Shown here one piece after another: positions 1-8,120 of a stretch of 64,000 bases of DNA. The stretch spans positions 1 through 64,000 of the forward strand of contig UQLY01000005.1 in assembly GCA_900542015.1 (NCBI GenBank), given 5' to 3'. Within the stretch, counting starts at the first letter, position 1; every line of letters begins with the position of its first letter. The notes below the pieces were generated by a model, which had not been told where the DNA came from, searched no databases, and saw nothing but the letters and a program-made list of their open reading frames with translations. The stretch comes from an uncultured Lachnospiraceae bacterium. GTDB taxonomy: Bacteria > Bacillota > Clostridia > Lachnospirales > Lachnospiraceae. The translations under genes and the position numbers were made by a program.

Positions 1-85
1 AAAACGCCGGTACTTAATCCGCGTATTTTGCGGATTTACGTACCGTTGCGTTTTTATAGAGCGAAAGCGTGTTTCCGTGACCGAT
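1..85. repeat. Intergenic hairpin repeat, copy 1 (bidirectional terminator-like)
   Basis: This is one of two near-identical copies; the other is at 26642-26726. The element folds as an A-tract/T-tract flanked hairpin: AAAACGC (1-7) pairs with GCGTTTT (48-54), CGGTAC (8-13) with GTACCG (40-45), and AATCCGC (16-22) with GCGGATT (30-36). It lies 3' of the minus-strand DAHP synthase gene, so it could end that transcript, and the T-tract after position 50 would serve the plus strand. A further 30 bases after the hairpin are also conserved between the copies. The window begins inside or at the edge of the element, so its left limit is unknown. Confidence 0.8.
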
Positions 86-117
86 ACAATTTTTTATCTA
101 TATAACAGCTTTTTTTA

Positions 118-1146
118 TTAACAATTTTCTGCGATGTCGTAAATCAGTTTCTCGCTGTCAGCCCATCCGAGGCAGGGGTCCGTAATGGATTTGCCGTAGA
201 CGCCGCCGCCGATTTTCTGGCAGCCTTCCTCTATATAGCTTTCAATCATAACGCCCTTTACCAGCTTGTGAATGTCGCTGTTTAATTTCCGGGAGTGCAG
301 AACTTCTTTTACAATCCGGATCTGCTGTGCAAACTGTTTGCCGGAATTGTTATGGTTTGAGTCGATGACGGTGGCGGGATATTGCAGATCCTTTTCGCCG
401 TACATTTCCAACAGTCTGTTTAAGTCCTCATAATGATAATTCGGGAGGCTTCTGCCGTACTGGTTGACGGAGCCTCTCAAAATCGTATGGGCGAGAGGGT
501 TCCCGGTGGTTTTTACTTCCCAGTTGCGGTAGATAAATTCGTGCGGGTGCTGCGCCGCGTATACCGAGTTCAGCATAACGGATAAATCTCCCGAGGTGGG
601 ATTTTTCATGCCGGCGGGCACGTCAAAACCGCTGACGGTCAGACGGTGCTGCTGGTCCTCAACGCTTCTTGCGCCGATGGCGACATAAGAGAGCAGGTCG
701 TGGACATATCTCCAGTTTTCGGGATAAAGCATTTCGTCCGCTGCGGTCAGACCCGATTCCTGCATGGCGCGGATATGGAGTTTGCGGACGGCAACAAGAC
801 CGGCGAGCAGATTGGGCTTTTTCTCGGGATCGGGCTGATGGACGATTCCCTTATAGCCTTCTCCGGTGGTGCGGGGTTTATTGGTGTAAATACGGGGAAT
901 CAGGATACACTTGTCCGATACCTTGTCGTTGAGAGATGCAAGGCGGTTTACGTAGTCGCAGACGGAATCTTCATTGTCCGCGCTGCAGGGACCGATGATA
1001 ACCAGAAATTTATCGCTTTCCCCGGTGATGACTTTTTTGATTTCTTCATCTCTTCGCTTCTTTAATAAAACCAGATCCTCGGGAACCGGGTATTGTTCCC
1101 TGATTTCCGCAGGAGTCGGCAGCTTTTGTAAAAATTCAAAACTCAT
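118..1146 (-). CDS. aroF: 3-deoxy-7-phosphoheptulonate (DAHP) synthase, class I
   Basis: This cytoplasmic enzyme condenses phosphoenolpyruvate with erythrose 4-phosphate, the first step of the shikimate pathway. The 342-residue product carries the class I signatures GPCS (residues 52-55) and KPRTTGEGYKG (90-100), and later NHNNSGK, all typical of the AroF/G/H family. An upstream ATG would add eight residues, but the sequence just before position 1146 (AGAGGAAA) is a good ribosome binding site for the internal ATG, so that start is chosen. It follows the spoVB-like gene by 33 bases and probably shares its transcript. The feedback specificity (Phe, Tyr or Trp) cannot be read from the sequence, so the symbol is generic. 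Confidence 0.93.
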   Translation of the reverse strand: MSFEFLQKLPTPAEIREQYPVPEDLVLLKKRRDEEIKKVITGESDKFLVIIGPCSADNEDSVCDYVNRLASLNDKVSDKCILIPRIYTNKPRTTGEGYKGIVHQPDPEKKPNLLAGLVAVRKLHIRAMQESGLTAADEMLYPENWRYVHDLLSYVAIGARSVEDQQHRLTVSGFDVPAGMKNPTSGDLSVMLNSVYAAQHPHEFIYRNWEVKTTGNPLAHTILRGSVNQYGRSLPNYHYEDLNRLLEMYGEKDLQYPATVIDSNHNNSGKQFAQQIRIVKEVLHSRKLNSDIHKLVKGVMIESYIEEGCQKIGGGVYGKSITDPCLGWADSEKLIYDIAENC

Positions 1147-1179
1147 ACTATTTCCTCTTTCCAAATTCAATTATTTCTG

Positions 1180-2532
1180 TCAGCGTTTATTATAGTATAT
1201 ATATTTTTTCAGCGCAAGGAAATTAAAAATGCAGTGCGCGACCTGGCTGACAGGCAATCCCCACAGGTAACCCCTGATCCCGATATGAGGAACGAATAAG
1301 AAAATGCAGGCGAGCCGGATGCAAAGGGCGAGTACGTTGATAAAAAAGGCGTGGGTCGCTTTGTTTAAGCCGTTTAAAACGCTGGTCAGCAGAGAGCCCA
1401 GATACAAAAAAGGACACATGAAACTGAGAGAGCGTATAAAAAGCCCGGCTTCTTCGCTTTGAAACAGGAAGGAGCCTAGGAAGGGACCGGCAAGATAGAA
1501 AAACAACGCGGCGCCAAAGCCCATAAAGACGCAAAAACCCGTGCTTGAGAAAATTGCCTTGGAAATTTTGGCGGGATTTCCTTTGGCGTCAGCCTCGGAG
1601 ACATAGGGCAAAAGCAGGACGCTGATGGAGCCGGTAATCGCCTGGGGAAACAAAATAAGGGGAAGCGCCATACCGGTCAAAACGCCGTAAATACTCAGCG
1701 CCTGTGAATTGGAAAGCCCGAATACGCAGAGTTGTTTAGGCAGACAGACGGCTTCTATACTTTGTAAGAAGTTTAATACAATCCGGTTGACGCTAAGAGG
1801 GATGGCAAGAAGCAGGAGCGGTTTCAGTTGTTTCCCGATTTCATATTCACGGGTCGGCAGGAAACGGCGGCGCCTGTAAGCGTTTTTTCTGCCGGAAGCG
1901 GTAATGGCGAAAATACTGGTCAGGGAAGACATGATTTCTCCGATCACAAGCCCTACGATGGCGACGGATACCTGAGGGGTTAAATTGTGTTTTTCACAAT
2001 AGAAAAAGATCAGATAGACGGTAAGCACCCGCGTACACTGTTCTATGAGCTGGGTTACGGAGGGTACGGCGGTTTTTTTCAATCCGTAGTAATATCCGTT
2101 AATGCAGCTATGGACAGCGGCAAAGGGAAGGGAAAGCGCATAAATGCGGACTAAGGGAGCGCAGCGCTCTTCCAAAAGGAAATGAACGGAAATCGGAAGG
2201 CTGTATTGAAACAGAAGAATACCTAACGAGAGGGAGAGAAAGACGGATACAAAAAGACCGCACAGCAAAACGGCGATGGAATTGCGGTGTTGTCCCTTCG
2301 CTTCGTATGCGGCAATATGCTTGGATATGGAGGTCTGTATCCCGGCGGCGGTAATGGAAAACGATAGCGCCATGACGGGGGAGAGCAACTGGTAAATACC
2401 CATGCCTTCTTCGCCGATATTTCTTGAAAGGAAAATACGATAGAAAAAGCCGATGATCCGGCTGATGATGCCCGTGGCAGTTAAGATTACAGTGCCTGTA
2501 ACAATAGGATTCTTTTTCAGTTTCTTTCTCAA
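1180..2532 (-). CDS. SpoVB-like polysaccharide/lipid flippase (MOP/MATE superfamily)
   Basis: A hydrophobic protein of about 450 residues with some 12-14 membrane segments. The N-terminal stretch KNPIVTGTVILTATGII followed by RIIGFFYRIFLSR is typical of the SpoVB/MurJ-like oligosaccharide flippase family. Such proteins move lipid-linked sugars across the membrane, and SpoVB acts in spore cortex formation. A GTG at 2547 would add five residues but has no ribosome site; a TTG at 2532 has GGAG about eight bases upstream, so the TTG start is preferred. Its neighbours are a PHP phosphatase upstream and DAHP synthase downstream, neither of which specifies its substrate. The family is clear, but an exact SpoVB role is inference. 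Confidence 0.85.
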   Translation of the reverse strand: MRKKLKKNPIVTGTVILTATGIISRIIGFFYRIFLSRNIGEEGMGIYQLLSPVMALSFSITAAGIQTSISKHIAAYEAKGQHRNSIAVLLCGLFVSVFLSLSLGILLFQYSLPISVHFLLEERCAPLVRIYALSLPFAAVHSCINGYYYGLKKTAVPSVTQLIEQCTRVLTVYLIFFYCEKHNLTPQVSVAIVGLVIGEIMSSLTSIFAITASGRKNAYRRRRFLPTREYEIGKQLKPLLLLAIPLSVNRIVLNFLQSIEAVCLPKQLCVFGLSNSQALSIYGVLTGMALPLILFPQAITGSISVLLLPYVSEADAKGNPAKISKAIFSSTGFCVFMGFGAALFFYLAGPFLGSFLFQSEEAGLFIRSLSFMCPFLYLGSLLTSVLNGLNKATHAFFINVLALCIRLACIFLFVPHIGIRGYLWGLPVSQVAHCIFNFLALKKYIYYNKR

Positions 2533-2586
2533 AATGACACTCCGCACAGATGCTTATCTAAAATATATGCGTCTTTGCAAAGCGTC

Positions 2587-2658
2587 AGAACAAAACAAAG
2601 TGCCGGAACAAAACAGAGCGCCGGAACAAAACAGAGCGCCGGAACAAAACAGAGCGGC
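2587..2658. repeat. Four tandem copies of an 18-bp repeat
   Basis: The unit GGAACAAAACAGAGCGCC is present at 2605-2622 and 2623-2640, with near copies at 2587-2604 (two A-for-G changes and one T) and 2641-2658 (one change). The array occupies much of the 152-base gap between the PHP gene stop and the spoVB-like start on the minus strand. The unit length is a multiple of three and one plus-strand frame stays open (PEQNRA), but no ribosome site or homology supports a gene there. It is probably a slippage-prone non-coding array in the 5' leader of the flippase. Confidence 0.85.
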
Positions 2659-2684
2659 GGCGAGGCAAAGCCCCGGCTGGAGGT

Positions 2685-3503
2685 TTACAGCTTATGAAAA
2701 CAAGGCTGCCTTTTTTCAAAGGTTGCGTAATAGGCAAAACCGCAGCTTTTCAGCACCTCGGCGGCTTTGTCAAAATCTGCGGCGACGTCGGAAGGAACAT
2801 GGGCGTCCGAGCCGACGGTAATGATTTCACCGCCCAGCTCCCGATAGCGTCTGAGGATGTCCGGACTGGGATTGGTGGCGTTTAGGGGCTTCCTGAGACC
2901 GGAGGTGTTGCATTCAATTGCCTTTTCATTGTCAATCAGCGTTTTTAAAATCTCGTCAATGATATCCCGGTAGTCGGCATAAAGAAAGCGGTCTGTTTCC
3001 TCGGGCGCATAACGCGCGATATAATCCAGATGTCCGTAGACGTCGAAGCCCAAAAAGGATTTTGCTCCGGCAAGTTCTTCCTCAAAATAGGAACGGAGGC
3101 ATTCTTTCGCATCACGACCTTCCCAGAAAGAAGGATAGTAGGGGTCCTGCCGCCGGCACAGATGGGTGGAAGCGATAATAAAATCAAAGTCATATGCCTT
3201 GGACAAAACGATATTCTGGCGAAGACAGCTTTCCTGGAGCCCGATTTCAACGCCGAACAGAATTTTTATGCGGTCTTCGTACTTTTGCCGCATTTGCAGC
3301 AATTTATATAAATAGGAATCCACATTAAGCAAAAACAGATCCCGGTCGCCGTCGTCTGCTTTGGGAAAATCAAAATCGTTATGCTCGGTAAAACACATGG
3401 CGGTCAATCCTTTTTCGATCCCCGCCTGTATCATTTCTTCCATATCAATATCGCAGTCCTCCGAAAAAGAAGAATGCAAATGAAAATCCGCCGTAATATT
3501 CAT
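2685..3503 (-). CDS. PHP-domain phosphatase, HisJ-type histidinol phosphatase family
   Basis: A 272-residue single-domain PHP metal-dependent phosphoesterase. Visible metal-ligand motifs are HLH (residues 8-10), TEHND, a central EVGL, ASTH, YGHLDY and the C-terminal SDAH, in the order found in HisJ/HisK histidinol phosphatases. Those enzymes hydrolyse L-histidinol phosphate in histidine synthesis. No other his gene is nearby, so histidinol phosphate is the family-level expectation, not a demonstrated substrate. The start has AAGAAAGGA nine bases upstream. It is the first gene of a likely minus-strand operon with the spoVB-like and DAHP synthase genes. Confidence 0.82.
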   Translation of the reverse strand: MNITADFHLHSSFSEDCDIDMEEMIQAGIEKGLTAMCFTEHNDFDFPKADDGDRDLFLLNVDSYLYKLLQMRQKYEDRIKILFGVEIGLQESCLRQNIVLSKAYDFDFIIASTHLCRRQDPYYPSFWEGRDAKECLRSYFEEELAGAKSFLGFDVYGHLDYIARYAPEETDRFLYADYRDIIDEILKTLIDNEKAIECNTSGLRKPLNATNPSPDILRRYRELGGEIITVGSDAHVPSDVAADFDKAAEVLKSCGFAYYATFEKRQPCFHKL

Positions 3504-3696
3504 TATTCCGTGTCCTTTCTTATTATCCGCCTTGTTATCTTATTTGTTATTCCGTTTACAATTGCCTGACCGCCGTCTGACCAACAGGACGCTTTGGCGT
3601 AATCCGCCGGCAATCTCTTCGGATCAATCATAACACAGCCTGTAAGCAAAAAGAAATATTTTCTTGGATTTCTTTTATTTTCTTTGCAAAATTGTC

Positions 3697-3725
3697 TTGC
3701 TATTTTGGGACAAATTAGTTACAAT
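3697..3725 (+). promoter_or_regulatory. Predicted sigma-A promoter of gap
   Basis: TTGCTA (3697-3702), a 17-base spacer and TACAAT (3720-3725) make a good vegetative promoter about 90 bases before the gap start. The rest of the 310-base gap 3504-3814 holds no gene. It contains an A/T-rich stretch, the palindrome at 3734-3749 and the AGGAGG ribosome site of gap. No convincing promoter for the divergent PHP gene was found. Confidence 0.7.
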
Positions 3726-3733
3726 AATTGTGC

Positions 3734-3749
3734 TGACAAAATTTTGTCA
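3734..3749. promoter_or_regulatory. Perfect 16-bp palindrome at the gap transcription start (putative operator)
   Basis: TGACAAAATTTTGTCA is a perfect inverted repeat that begins nine bases after the -10 box, so it covers the expected transcription start. That is the classical place for a repressor site. The regulator is unknown. CggR and Rex are known regulators of gap genes in Firmicutes, but this sequence does not match the Rex consensus I know, and no cggR-like gene adjoins gap here. Confidence 0.55.
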
Positions 3750-3814
3750 ATCCATTTGTTTCCAGATGGTTGACAGAATAATATATTAAAATTCATTTTT
3801 AGGAGGAATTAAAA

Positions 3815-4843
3815 ATGGCAGTAAAAGTAGCAATCAATGGTTTTGGCCGTATCGGTCGTCTTGCATTCAGACAGATGTTTGGTGCAGAAGGTTATGAAGT
3901 TGTAGCAATCAACGATTTAACAACACCTTCAATGTTAGCACACTTACTGAAATATGACTCTTCTCAGGGAAGATACGTAGCGATCGGTGAAGAAGATCAG
4001 GTTACGGCAGACGACGAAGCTGGTACAATCACAGTAAAAGGCAAAACAATCAAAATCTACAAAGAGCCCGATGCAAATAACTGCCCTTGGGGTGAAATCG
4101 GCGTTGACGTAGTATTAGAGTGCTCCGGTTTCTATACATCTAAAGCAAAAGCGCAGGCTCATATCAATGCCGGTGCTAAGAAAGTTGTTATTTCCGCTCC
4201 TGCAGGAAATGACCTTAAGACAATCGTTTACAATGTAAACCATGAGACATTAACAGCAGATGATCAGATCATCTCCGCTGCTTCCTGTACAACAAACTGC
4301 TTGGCTCCTATGGCAAAAGCATTAAACGATCTGGCTCCTATCGAGTCCGGTATCATGTGCACAATCCACGCTTACACAGGTGATCAGATGATCCTTGACG
4401 GACCTCAGAGAAAAGGCGATAAGAGAAGAAGCCGTGCAGGCGCTTGTAATATCGTTCCCAACTCTACAGGTGCTGCAAAAGCAATCGGTTTGGTTATTCC
4501 TGAATTAAACGGAAAACTTATCGGAGCTGCTCAGCGTGTTCCTACCCCTACAGGTTCTTCTACATTATTATTCGCAGTAGTAGACAAAGAAGTAACTGTT
4601 GACGAAGTAAACGCAGCTATGAAAGCTCAGGCTACAGAGTCCTTCGGTTACAATACAGAAGAAATCGTTTCTTCCGATATCGTAGGAATGAGATACGGTT
4701 CTTTATTCGACGCTACTCAGACAATGGTATCTCCGTTACCCGGCGGAAAAACACAGGTAGAAGTTGTTTCCTGGTATGACAATGAGAACAGCTACACATC
4801 TCAGATGGTTCGTACAATCAAATACTTCGCTGAGTTAGGCTAA
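3815..4843 (+). CDS. gap: Glyceraldehyde-3-phosphate dehydrogenase, type I
   Basis: This glycolytic enzyme oxidises glyceraldehyde 3-phosphate to 1,3-bisphosphoglycerate with NAD and phosphate. The 342-residue protein starts with the Rossmann motif NGFGRIGR (residues 9-16) and carries the active-site SCTTNC with catalytic Cys158, plus the partner histidine in TIHAYTGD. The ribosome site TAGGAGGAA is near perfect. Codon choice is narrow (many GTA, GCA and AAA codons), as expected of a very highly expressed gene. It heads the cluster gap-pgk-tpiA-gpmI and ends before a strong terminator, so pgk may be transcribed by readthrough or by an unseen promoter. Confidence 0.98.
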   Translation: MAVKVAINGFGRIGRLAFRQMFGAEGYEVVAINDLTTPSMLAHLLKYDSSQGRYVAIGEEDQVTADDEAGTITVKGKTIKIYKEPDANNCPWGEIGVDVVLECSGFYTSKAKAQAHINAGAKKVVISAPAGNDLKTIVYNVNHETLTADDQIISAASCTTNCLAPMAKALNDLAPIESGIMCTIHAYTGDQMILDGPQRKGDKRRSRAGACNIVPNSTGAAKAIGLVIPELNGKLIGAAQRVPTPTGSSTLLFAVVDKEVTVDEVNAAMKAQATESFGYNTEEIVSSDIVGMRYGSLFDATQTMVSPLPGGKTQVEVVSWYDNENSYTSQMVRTIKYFAELG

Positions 4844-4878
4844 GCTTGATTGCGACAATCGAAGTAAGAAAAGACCTT

Positions 4879-4916
4879 AAAGGGTCCGGTCATTGGGACC
4901 GGACCCTTTGTTTTTT
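4879..4916 (+). terminator. Intrinsic terminator after gap
   Basis: AAAGGGTCCGGT (4879-4890) and ACCGGACCCTTT (4898-4909) form a perfect 12-bp stem with a seven-base loop, followed by GTTTTTT. A second, smaller hairpin (GGCAGA 4945-4950 with TCTGCC 4958-4963) lies in the leader just before pgk. Confidence 0.9.
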
Positions 4917-4990
4917 GCGGCGGTGCCGTAAAAAAAATAAAACGGGCAGATCATCCGTCTGCCAAGAGATCAAATTAGGAGGCTAATAAA

Positions 4991-6223
4991 ATGGGATTAA
5001 ACAAAAAATCAGTTGATGATATCAACGTAAAAGGAAAACGTGTTCTGGTAAGATGTGACTTTAACGTACCGCTGAAAGACGGAGAAATCACAGACGAGAC
5101 CCGTATTAACGCGGCGCTTCCCACTATTCAGAAATTAGTAAACGACGGCGGTAAAGTAATTCTTTGCTCTCATCTGGGAAAAGTGAAAAACGGTCCGAAT
5201 GAAGGCGAATCATTAGCTCCCGTTGCAAAGAGACTTTCCGAGAAATTAGGAAAAGAAGTAAACTTTGTATCTGATTACAACGTTACGGGCGAAGCTGCAA
5301 CCGCTGCAGTAGAAGCGATGAAAGAAGGGGATGTTGTATTACTGCAGAATACACGTTTCCGTGGCAAAGAAGAGACAAAACCCACAGAAGCAGGCGAGGC
5401 TTTTGCAAAAGAGCTTGCTGATCTTGCAGACGTATATGTATGCGACGCATTCGGTTCCGCACACAGAGCACATGCTTCCGTAGCGGTTGTAACCAAATAT
5501 ATCTCTGAAAAAGGCGGAGAAAATGCAGTCGGATATCTGATGCAGAAAGAAATCGACTTCCTGGGAAATGCAGTTGAAAATCCTGTAAGACCTTTCGTTG
5601 CAATTCTTGGCGGTGCAAAAGTTGCCGATAAATTAAACGTTATCAACAACTTACTTGAAAAATGCGATACGCTGATCATCGGCGGCGGTATGGCTTTCAC
5701 ATTCCTGAAAGCAAAAGGCTATGAGGTCGGCAACTCTTTAGTAGATGACGAGAAACTGGATTACTGCAAGGAAATGATGGCAAAAGCGGAACAGTTAGGA
5801 AAGAAATTATTACTTCCTGTTGATACAACAATCGCTGCAAACTTCCCGAACCCGATCGACGCTCCCATCGACGTTCAGGTTGTTGATGCTGACAAGATCC
5901 CTGCTGATATGGAAGGACTTGATATCGGTACAAAGACAGCAGAGTTATATGCTGATGCAGTAAAATCCGCAAAAACTGTTGTTTGGAACGGACCCATGGG
6001 TGTATTTGAGAACCCTACGCTTGCGGCAGGTACCATCGCAGTTGCAAAAGCGCTTGCAGAGACAGACGCTACAACGATTATCGGCGGCGGCGATTCCGCA
6101 GCGGCAGTCAACCAGTTGGGCTTTGCTGACAAGATGAGCCACATTTCTACAGGCGGTGGCGCTTCCCTTGAATTTTTAGAGGGTAAAGTGCTTCCCGGCG
6201 TAGCGGCGGCTGACGACAAATAA
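4991..6223 (+). CDS. pgk: Phosphoglycerate kinase
   Basis: This cytoplasmic kinase transfers phosphate from 1,3-bisphosphoglycerate to ADP, the first ATP-yielding step of lower glycolysis. The 410-residue product is slightly longer than the usual 390-400. The N-terminal signature VLVRCDFNVPLK, the HLGK substrate loop, GGAKVADKL and the C-terminal nucleotide motif GGGDSAAAV are all present. The start is fixed by TTAGGAGGCTAATAAA directly before ATG. Codon use matches gap. It lies between the gap terminator and a small membrane-protein gene that begins 22 bases after its stop. Confidence 0.98.
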   Translation: MGLNKKSVDDINVKGKRVLVRCDFNVPLKDGEITDETRINAALPTIQKLVNDGGKVILCSHLGKVKNGPNEGESLAPVAKRLSEKLGKEVNFVSDYNVTGEAATAAVEAMKEGDVVLLQNTRFRGKEETKPTEAGEAFAKELADLADVYVCDAFGSAHRAHASVAVVTKYISEKGGENAVGYLMQKEIDFLGNAVENPVRPFVAILGGAKVADKLNVINNLLEKCDTLIIGGGMAFTFLKAKGYEVGNSLVDDEKLDYCKEMMAKAEQLGKKLLLPVDTTIAANFPNPIDAPIDVQVVDADKIPADMEGLDIGTKTAELYADAVKSAKTVVWNGPMGVFENPTLAAGTIAVAKALAETDATTIIGGGDSAAAVNQLGFADKMSHISTGGGASLEFLEGKVLPGVAAADDK

Positions 6224-6245
6224 AGATTAGCTGTTGGGATAAAAG

Positions 6246-6755
6246 ATGGAAAAAAATAAAAATTCTAAAAAGGCAGTCGGTTTTTTGCTGATTGCCTTTG
6301 GGAGCCTCTTTTTGGTGCTGGGATTGCTGCTCGGCGGTATTTTCATGGCTGTAGGCGGCATGATGGGCAGTGAGATAGAGCAGGAAAGAACTGCGTTTTC
6401 TTCTTTTCGGGAAAATGCGCTGGAAACAACCGGTGAAGTGACGGATGCGGATTCGGATGAAGGATATACCACATTCGGATATTATGCGGCAACCGGCGAA
6501 ACCTTTTATGAAGTCACTTATGACGGCTATTTCAGCGATTATAAGAGGGGAACGACCGTAACCGTATATTATGATAAAGACGACCCCGGTCAGTGTATGA
6601 TTCCTGATTTTACCGAAGATTCCTATGGCTTCCTGCAAAAAATCTTCACGATGATCGGCGGCATCGTAGGCGGCGTATTTGCCGTAATCGGTCTGGTTAT
6701 GCTCATTGTCGGCATTGTGATCAAAAAGAAGGCGACTCCCAGTTATGAGAATTAG
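6246..6755 (+). CDS. DUF3592-type membrane protein
   Basis: A 169-residue protein with an N-terminal membrane segment (about residues 11-40), an extracytoplasmic or cytosolic middle part, and a C-terminal membrane segment (about 135-160) ending in a short basic tail. The middle part (TGEVTDADSDEGYTTFGYY, then YEVTYDG, and VTVYYDKDDPGQC) matches the beta-rich pattern of DUF3592 proteins, whose function is unknown. It sits 22 bases after pgk with only a weak ribosome site and splits the glycolytic cluster. A functional link to glycolysis is not shown. Confidence 0.7.
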   Translation: MEKNKNSKKAVGFLLIAFGSLFLVLGLLLGGIFMAVGGMMGSEIEQERTAFSSFRENALETTGEVTDADSDEGYTTFGYYAATGETFYEVTYDGYFSDYKRGTTVTVYYDKDDPGQCMIPDFTEDSYGFLQKIFTMIGGIVGGVFAVIGLVMLIVGIVIKKKATPSYEN

Positions 6756-6812
6756 GATTTGTATTACGTCCGTGAAAAGTATTTGAAACTATCAAGAAAG
6801 TGAGAAACAGGG

Positions 6813-7025
6813 ATGTTAAAAAAGAGTAAAAAAGAAGCAAGAGTTATTTTTGTTATAAACCGAGAAACCGGTGAGAGAATAAATCTCTATGGATGGGTTA
6901 AGGAAGAGAAGAATGCAAAGACTTTTGTAATTTATGATGCTACAACTCCCGAGGTATATACTCACGAATATGATCTGGACACGTATGAATGGAAGTATGC
7001 AAAAAAGAGACTCTTTAATTTTTAG
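6813..7025 (+). CDS. Small hypothetical protein (70 residues)
   Basis: I do not recognise this protein. It is soluble, basic at the ends and rich in aromatic residues (YDLDTYEWKYAKKRLFNF at the C-terminus). There is a purine-rich ribosome site (GAGAAACAGGG) just before the ATG. It lies between the DUF3592 gene and tpiA. Its composition is more A/T-rich than the glycolytic genes. The ribosome site and position support a real gene, but there is no known domain. Confidence 0.55.
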   Translation: MLKKSKKEARVIFVINRETGERINLYGWVKEEKNAKTFVIYDATTPEVYTHEYDLDTYEWKYAKKRLFNF

Positions 7026-7081
7026 CTTTTTAATTTTTTCATTCAGATTCAGGGACAAAATAGATTAAAGGAGAATAAAAA

Positions 7082-7831
7082 ATGGCAAGAAAAAAAATCA
7101 TCGCCGGAAACTGGAAAATGAACATGACTCCCAGTGAGGCAGTAGAATTAGTAAACACATTAAAACCTTTGGTAGCAACAGATGACGCTGATGTTGTATT
7201 CTGCGTACCTGCGATTGATATCATTCCTGTAATTGAGGCTGCAAAAGGCTCCAATATCCAGGTTGGTGCAGAAAATATGTATTTTGAAGAGAAAGGCGCT
7301 TTCACAGGCGAAATTTCTCCTGCAATGCTTACGGATGTAGGCGTAAAATATGTTGTTCTGGGACATTCCGAAAGAAGAGAATACTTTGCAGAGACGTCCG
7401 AAACCGTAAATAAGAAAATGCTGAAGGCTTTTGAACACGGCATTACACCGATCATGTGCTGCGGCGAGACTTTAGAGCAGAGAGAACAGGGCGTTACCAT
7501 GGACTTCATCCGTCAGCAGGTTAAAGTCGGTTTCTTAAACGTAACGGCGGATCAGGCGAAAACGGCGGTTATCGCTTACGAACCTATCTGGGCAATCGGA
7601 ACAGGTAAGACGGCTACAACAGAGCAGGCGCAGGAAGTCTGCAAAGGCATTCGCGAGTGCATCGCTGAAATCTATGATGAAGCAACCGCAGAAGCGATCC
7701 GCATTCAGTACGGCGGTTCCGTAAACGCGGCTACAGCGCCTGAATTATTTGCACAGCCCGACATCGACGGCGGCTTAGTAGGCGGAGCGGCATTAAAACC
7801 TGACTTTGGCAAGATCGTAAACTGGAAATAA
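7082..7831 (+). CDS. tpiA: Triosephosphate isomerase
   Basis: Interconverts dihydroxyacetone phosphate and glyceraldehyde 3-phosphate. The 249-residue protein has the full family set: NWKMN with Asn10/Lys12, the electrophilic histidine in LGHSERR (His95), the catalytic base in AYEPIWAIGTG (Glu167) and the phosphate-binding GGSVN and GGLVGGAAL loops. The start has AAAGGAGAATAAAA upstream. It is followed by a structured 289-base gap before gpmI. Confidence 0.98.
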   Translation: MARKKIIAGNWKMNMTPSEAVELVNTLKPLVATDDADVVFCVPAIDIIPVIEAAKGSNIQVGAENMYFEEKGAFTGEISPAMLTDVGVKYVVLGHSERREYFAETSETVNKKMLKAFEHGITPIMCCGETLEQREQGVTMDFIRQQVKVGFLNVTADQAKTAVIAYEPIWAIGTGKTATTEQAQEVCKGIRECIAEIYDEATAEAIRIQYGGSVNAATAPELFAQPDIDGGLVGGAALKPDFGKIVNWK

Positions 7832-7865
7832 TTTACTGATCTTAATAAACTAATTATAAAAACAG

Positions 7866-7967
7866 AAAGACTGTTGCATGAGCCTGATTTTTATTTATCA
7901 ATATTCTGACAGGAAACAAAAGCGATTTTGCGACCGGGAGAGAATCGGGGCTCATGCGGCAGTCTTT
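7866..7967 (+). other. Long-range stem structure between tpiA and gpmI
   Basis: AAAGACTGTTGCATGAGCC (7866-7884) and GGCTCATGCGGCAGTCTTT (7949-7967) are complementary over 19 positions if two G-U pairs are allowed. The 64-base loop holds a small CGATT/AATCG helix. A short T-rich run (TTTTCT) follows, so it may be a large terminator for tpiA or a structured RNA. It ends about 45 bases before the gpmI promoter. Confidence 0.55.
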
Positions 7968-8010
7968 TCTATTGCGGATGGGCTTTGGCGGGTATTGAGA
8001 ATACTTTTTC

Positions 8011-8039
8011 TTGAAAAACGCAGGTAAACCATGTATAAT
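8011..8039 (+). promoter_or_regulatory. Predicted sigma-A promoter of gpmI
   Basis: TTGAAA (8011-8016), 17 bases, TATAAT (8034-8039). The start codon of gpmI is about 80 bases downstream behind AAGGAGAATAAAA. Confidence 0.8.
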
Positions 8040-8120
8040 TTTCTCGGACAAGAAGAAATGACGGTACGGACGAAAAAAGTTTGTACACATTTCATAAAAG
8101 AATAGAAAAGGAGAATAAAA

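Noticed and set aside
646..1065. Plus-strand open frames opposite the DAHP synthase gene
   Set aside because: They have no ribosome site, no recognisable domain and lie entirely in the shadow of a clear gene.
2453..2821. Plus-strand frame with PEQNRA repeats over the 18-bp array
   Set aside because: It only translates the tandem DNA repeat and the ends of two minus-strand genes; no ribosome site or homology.
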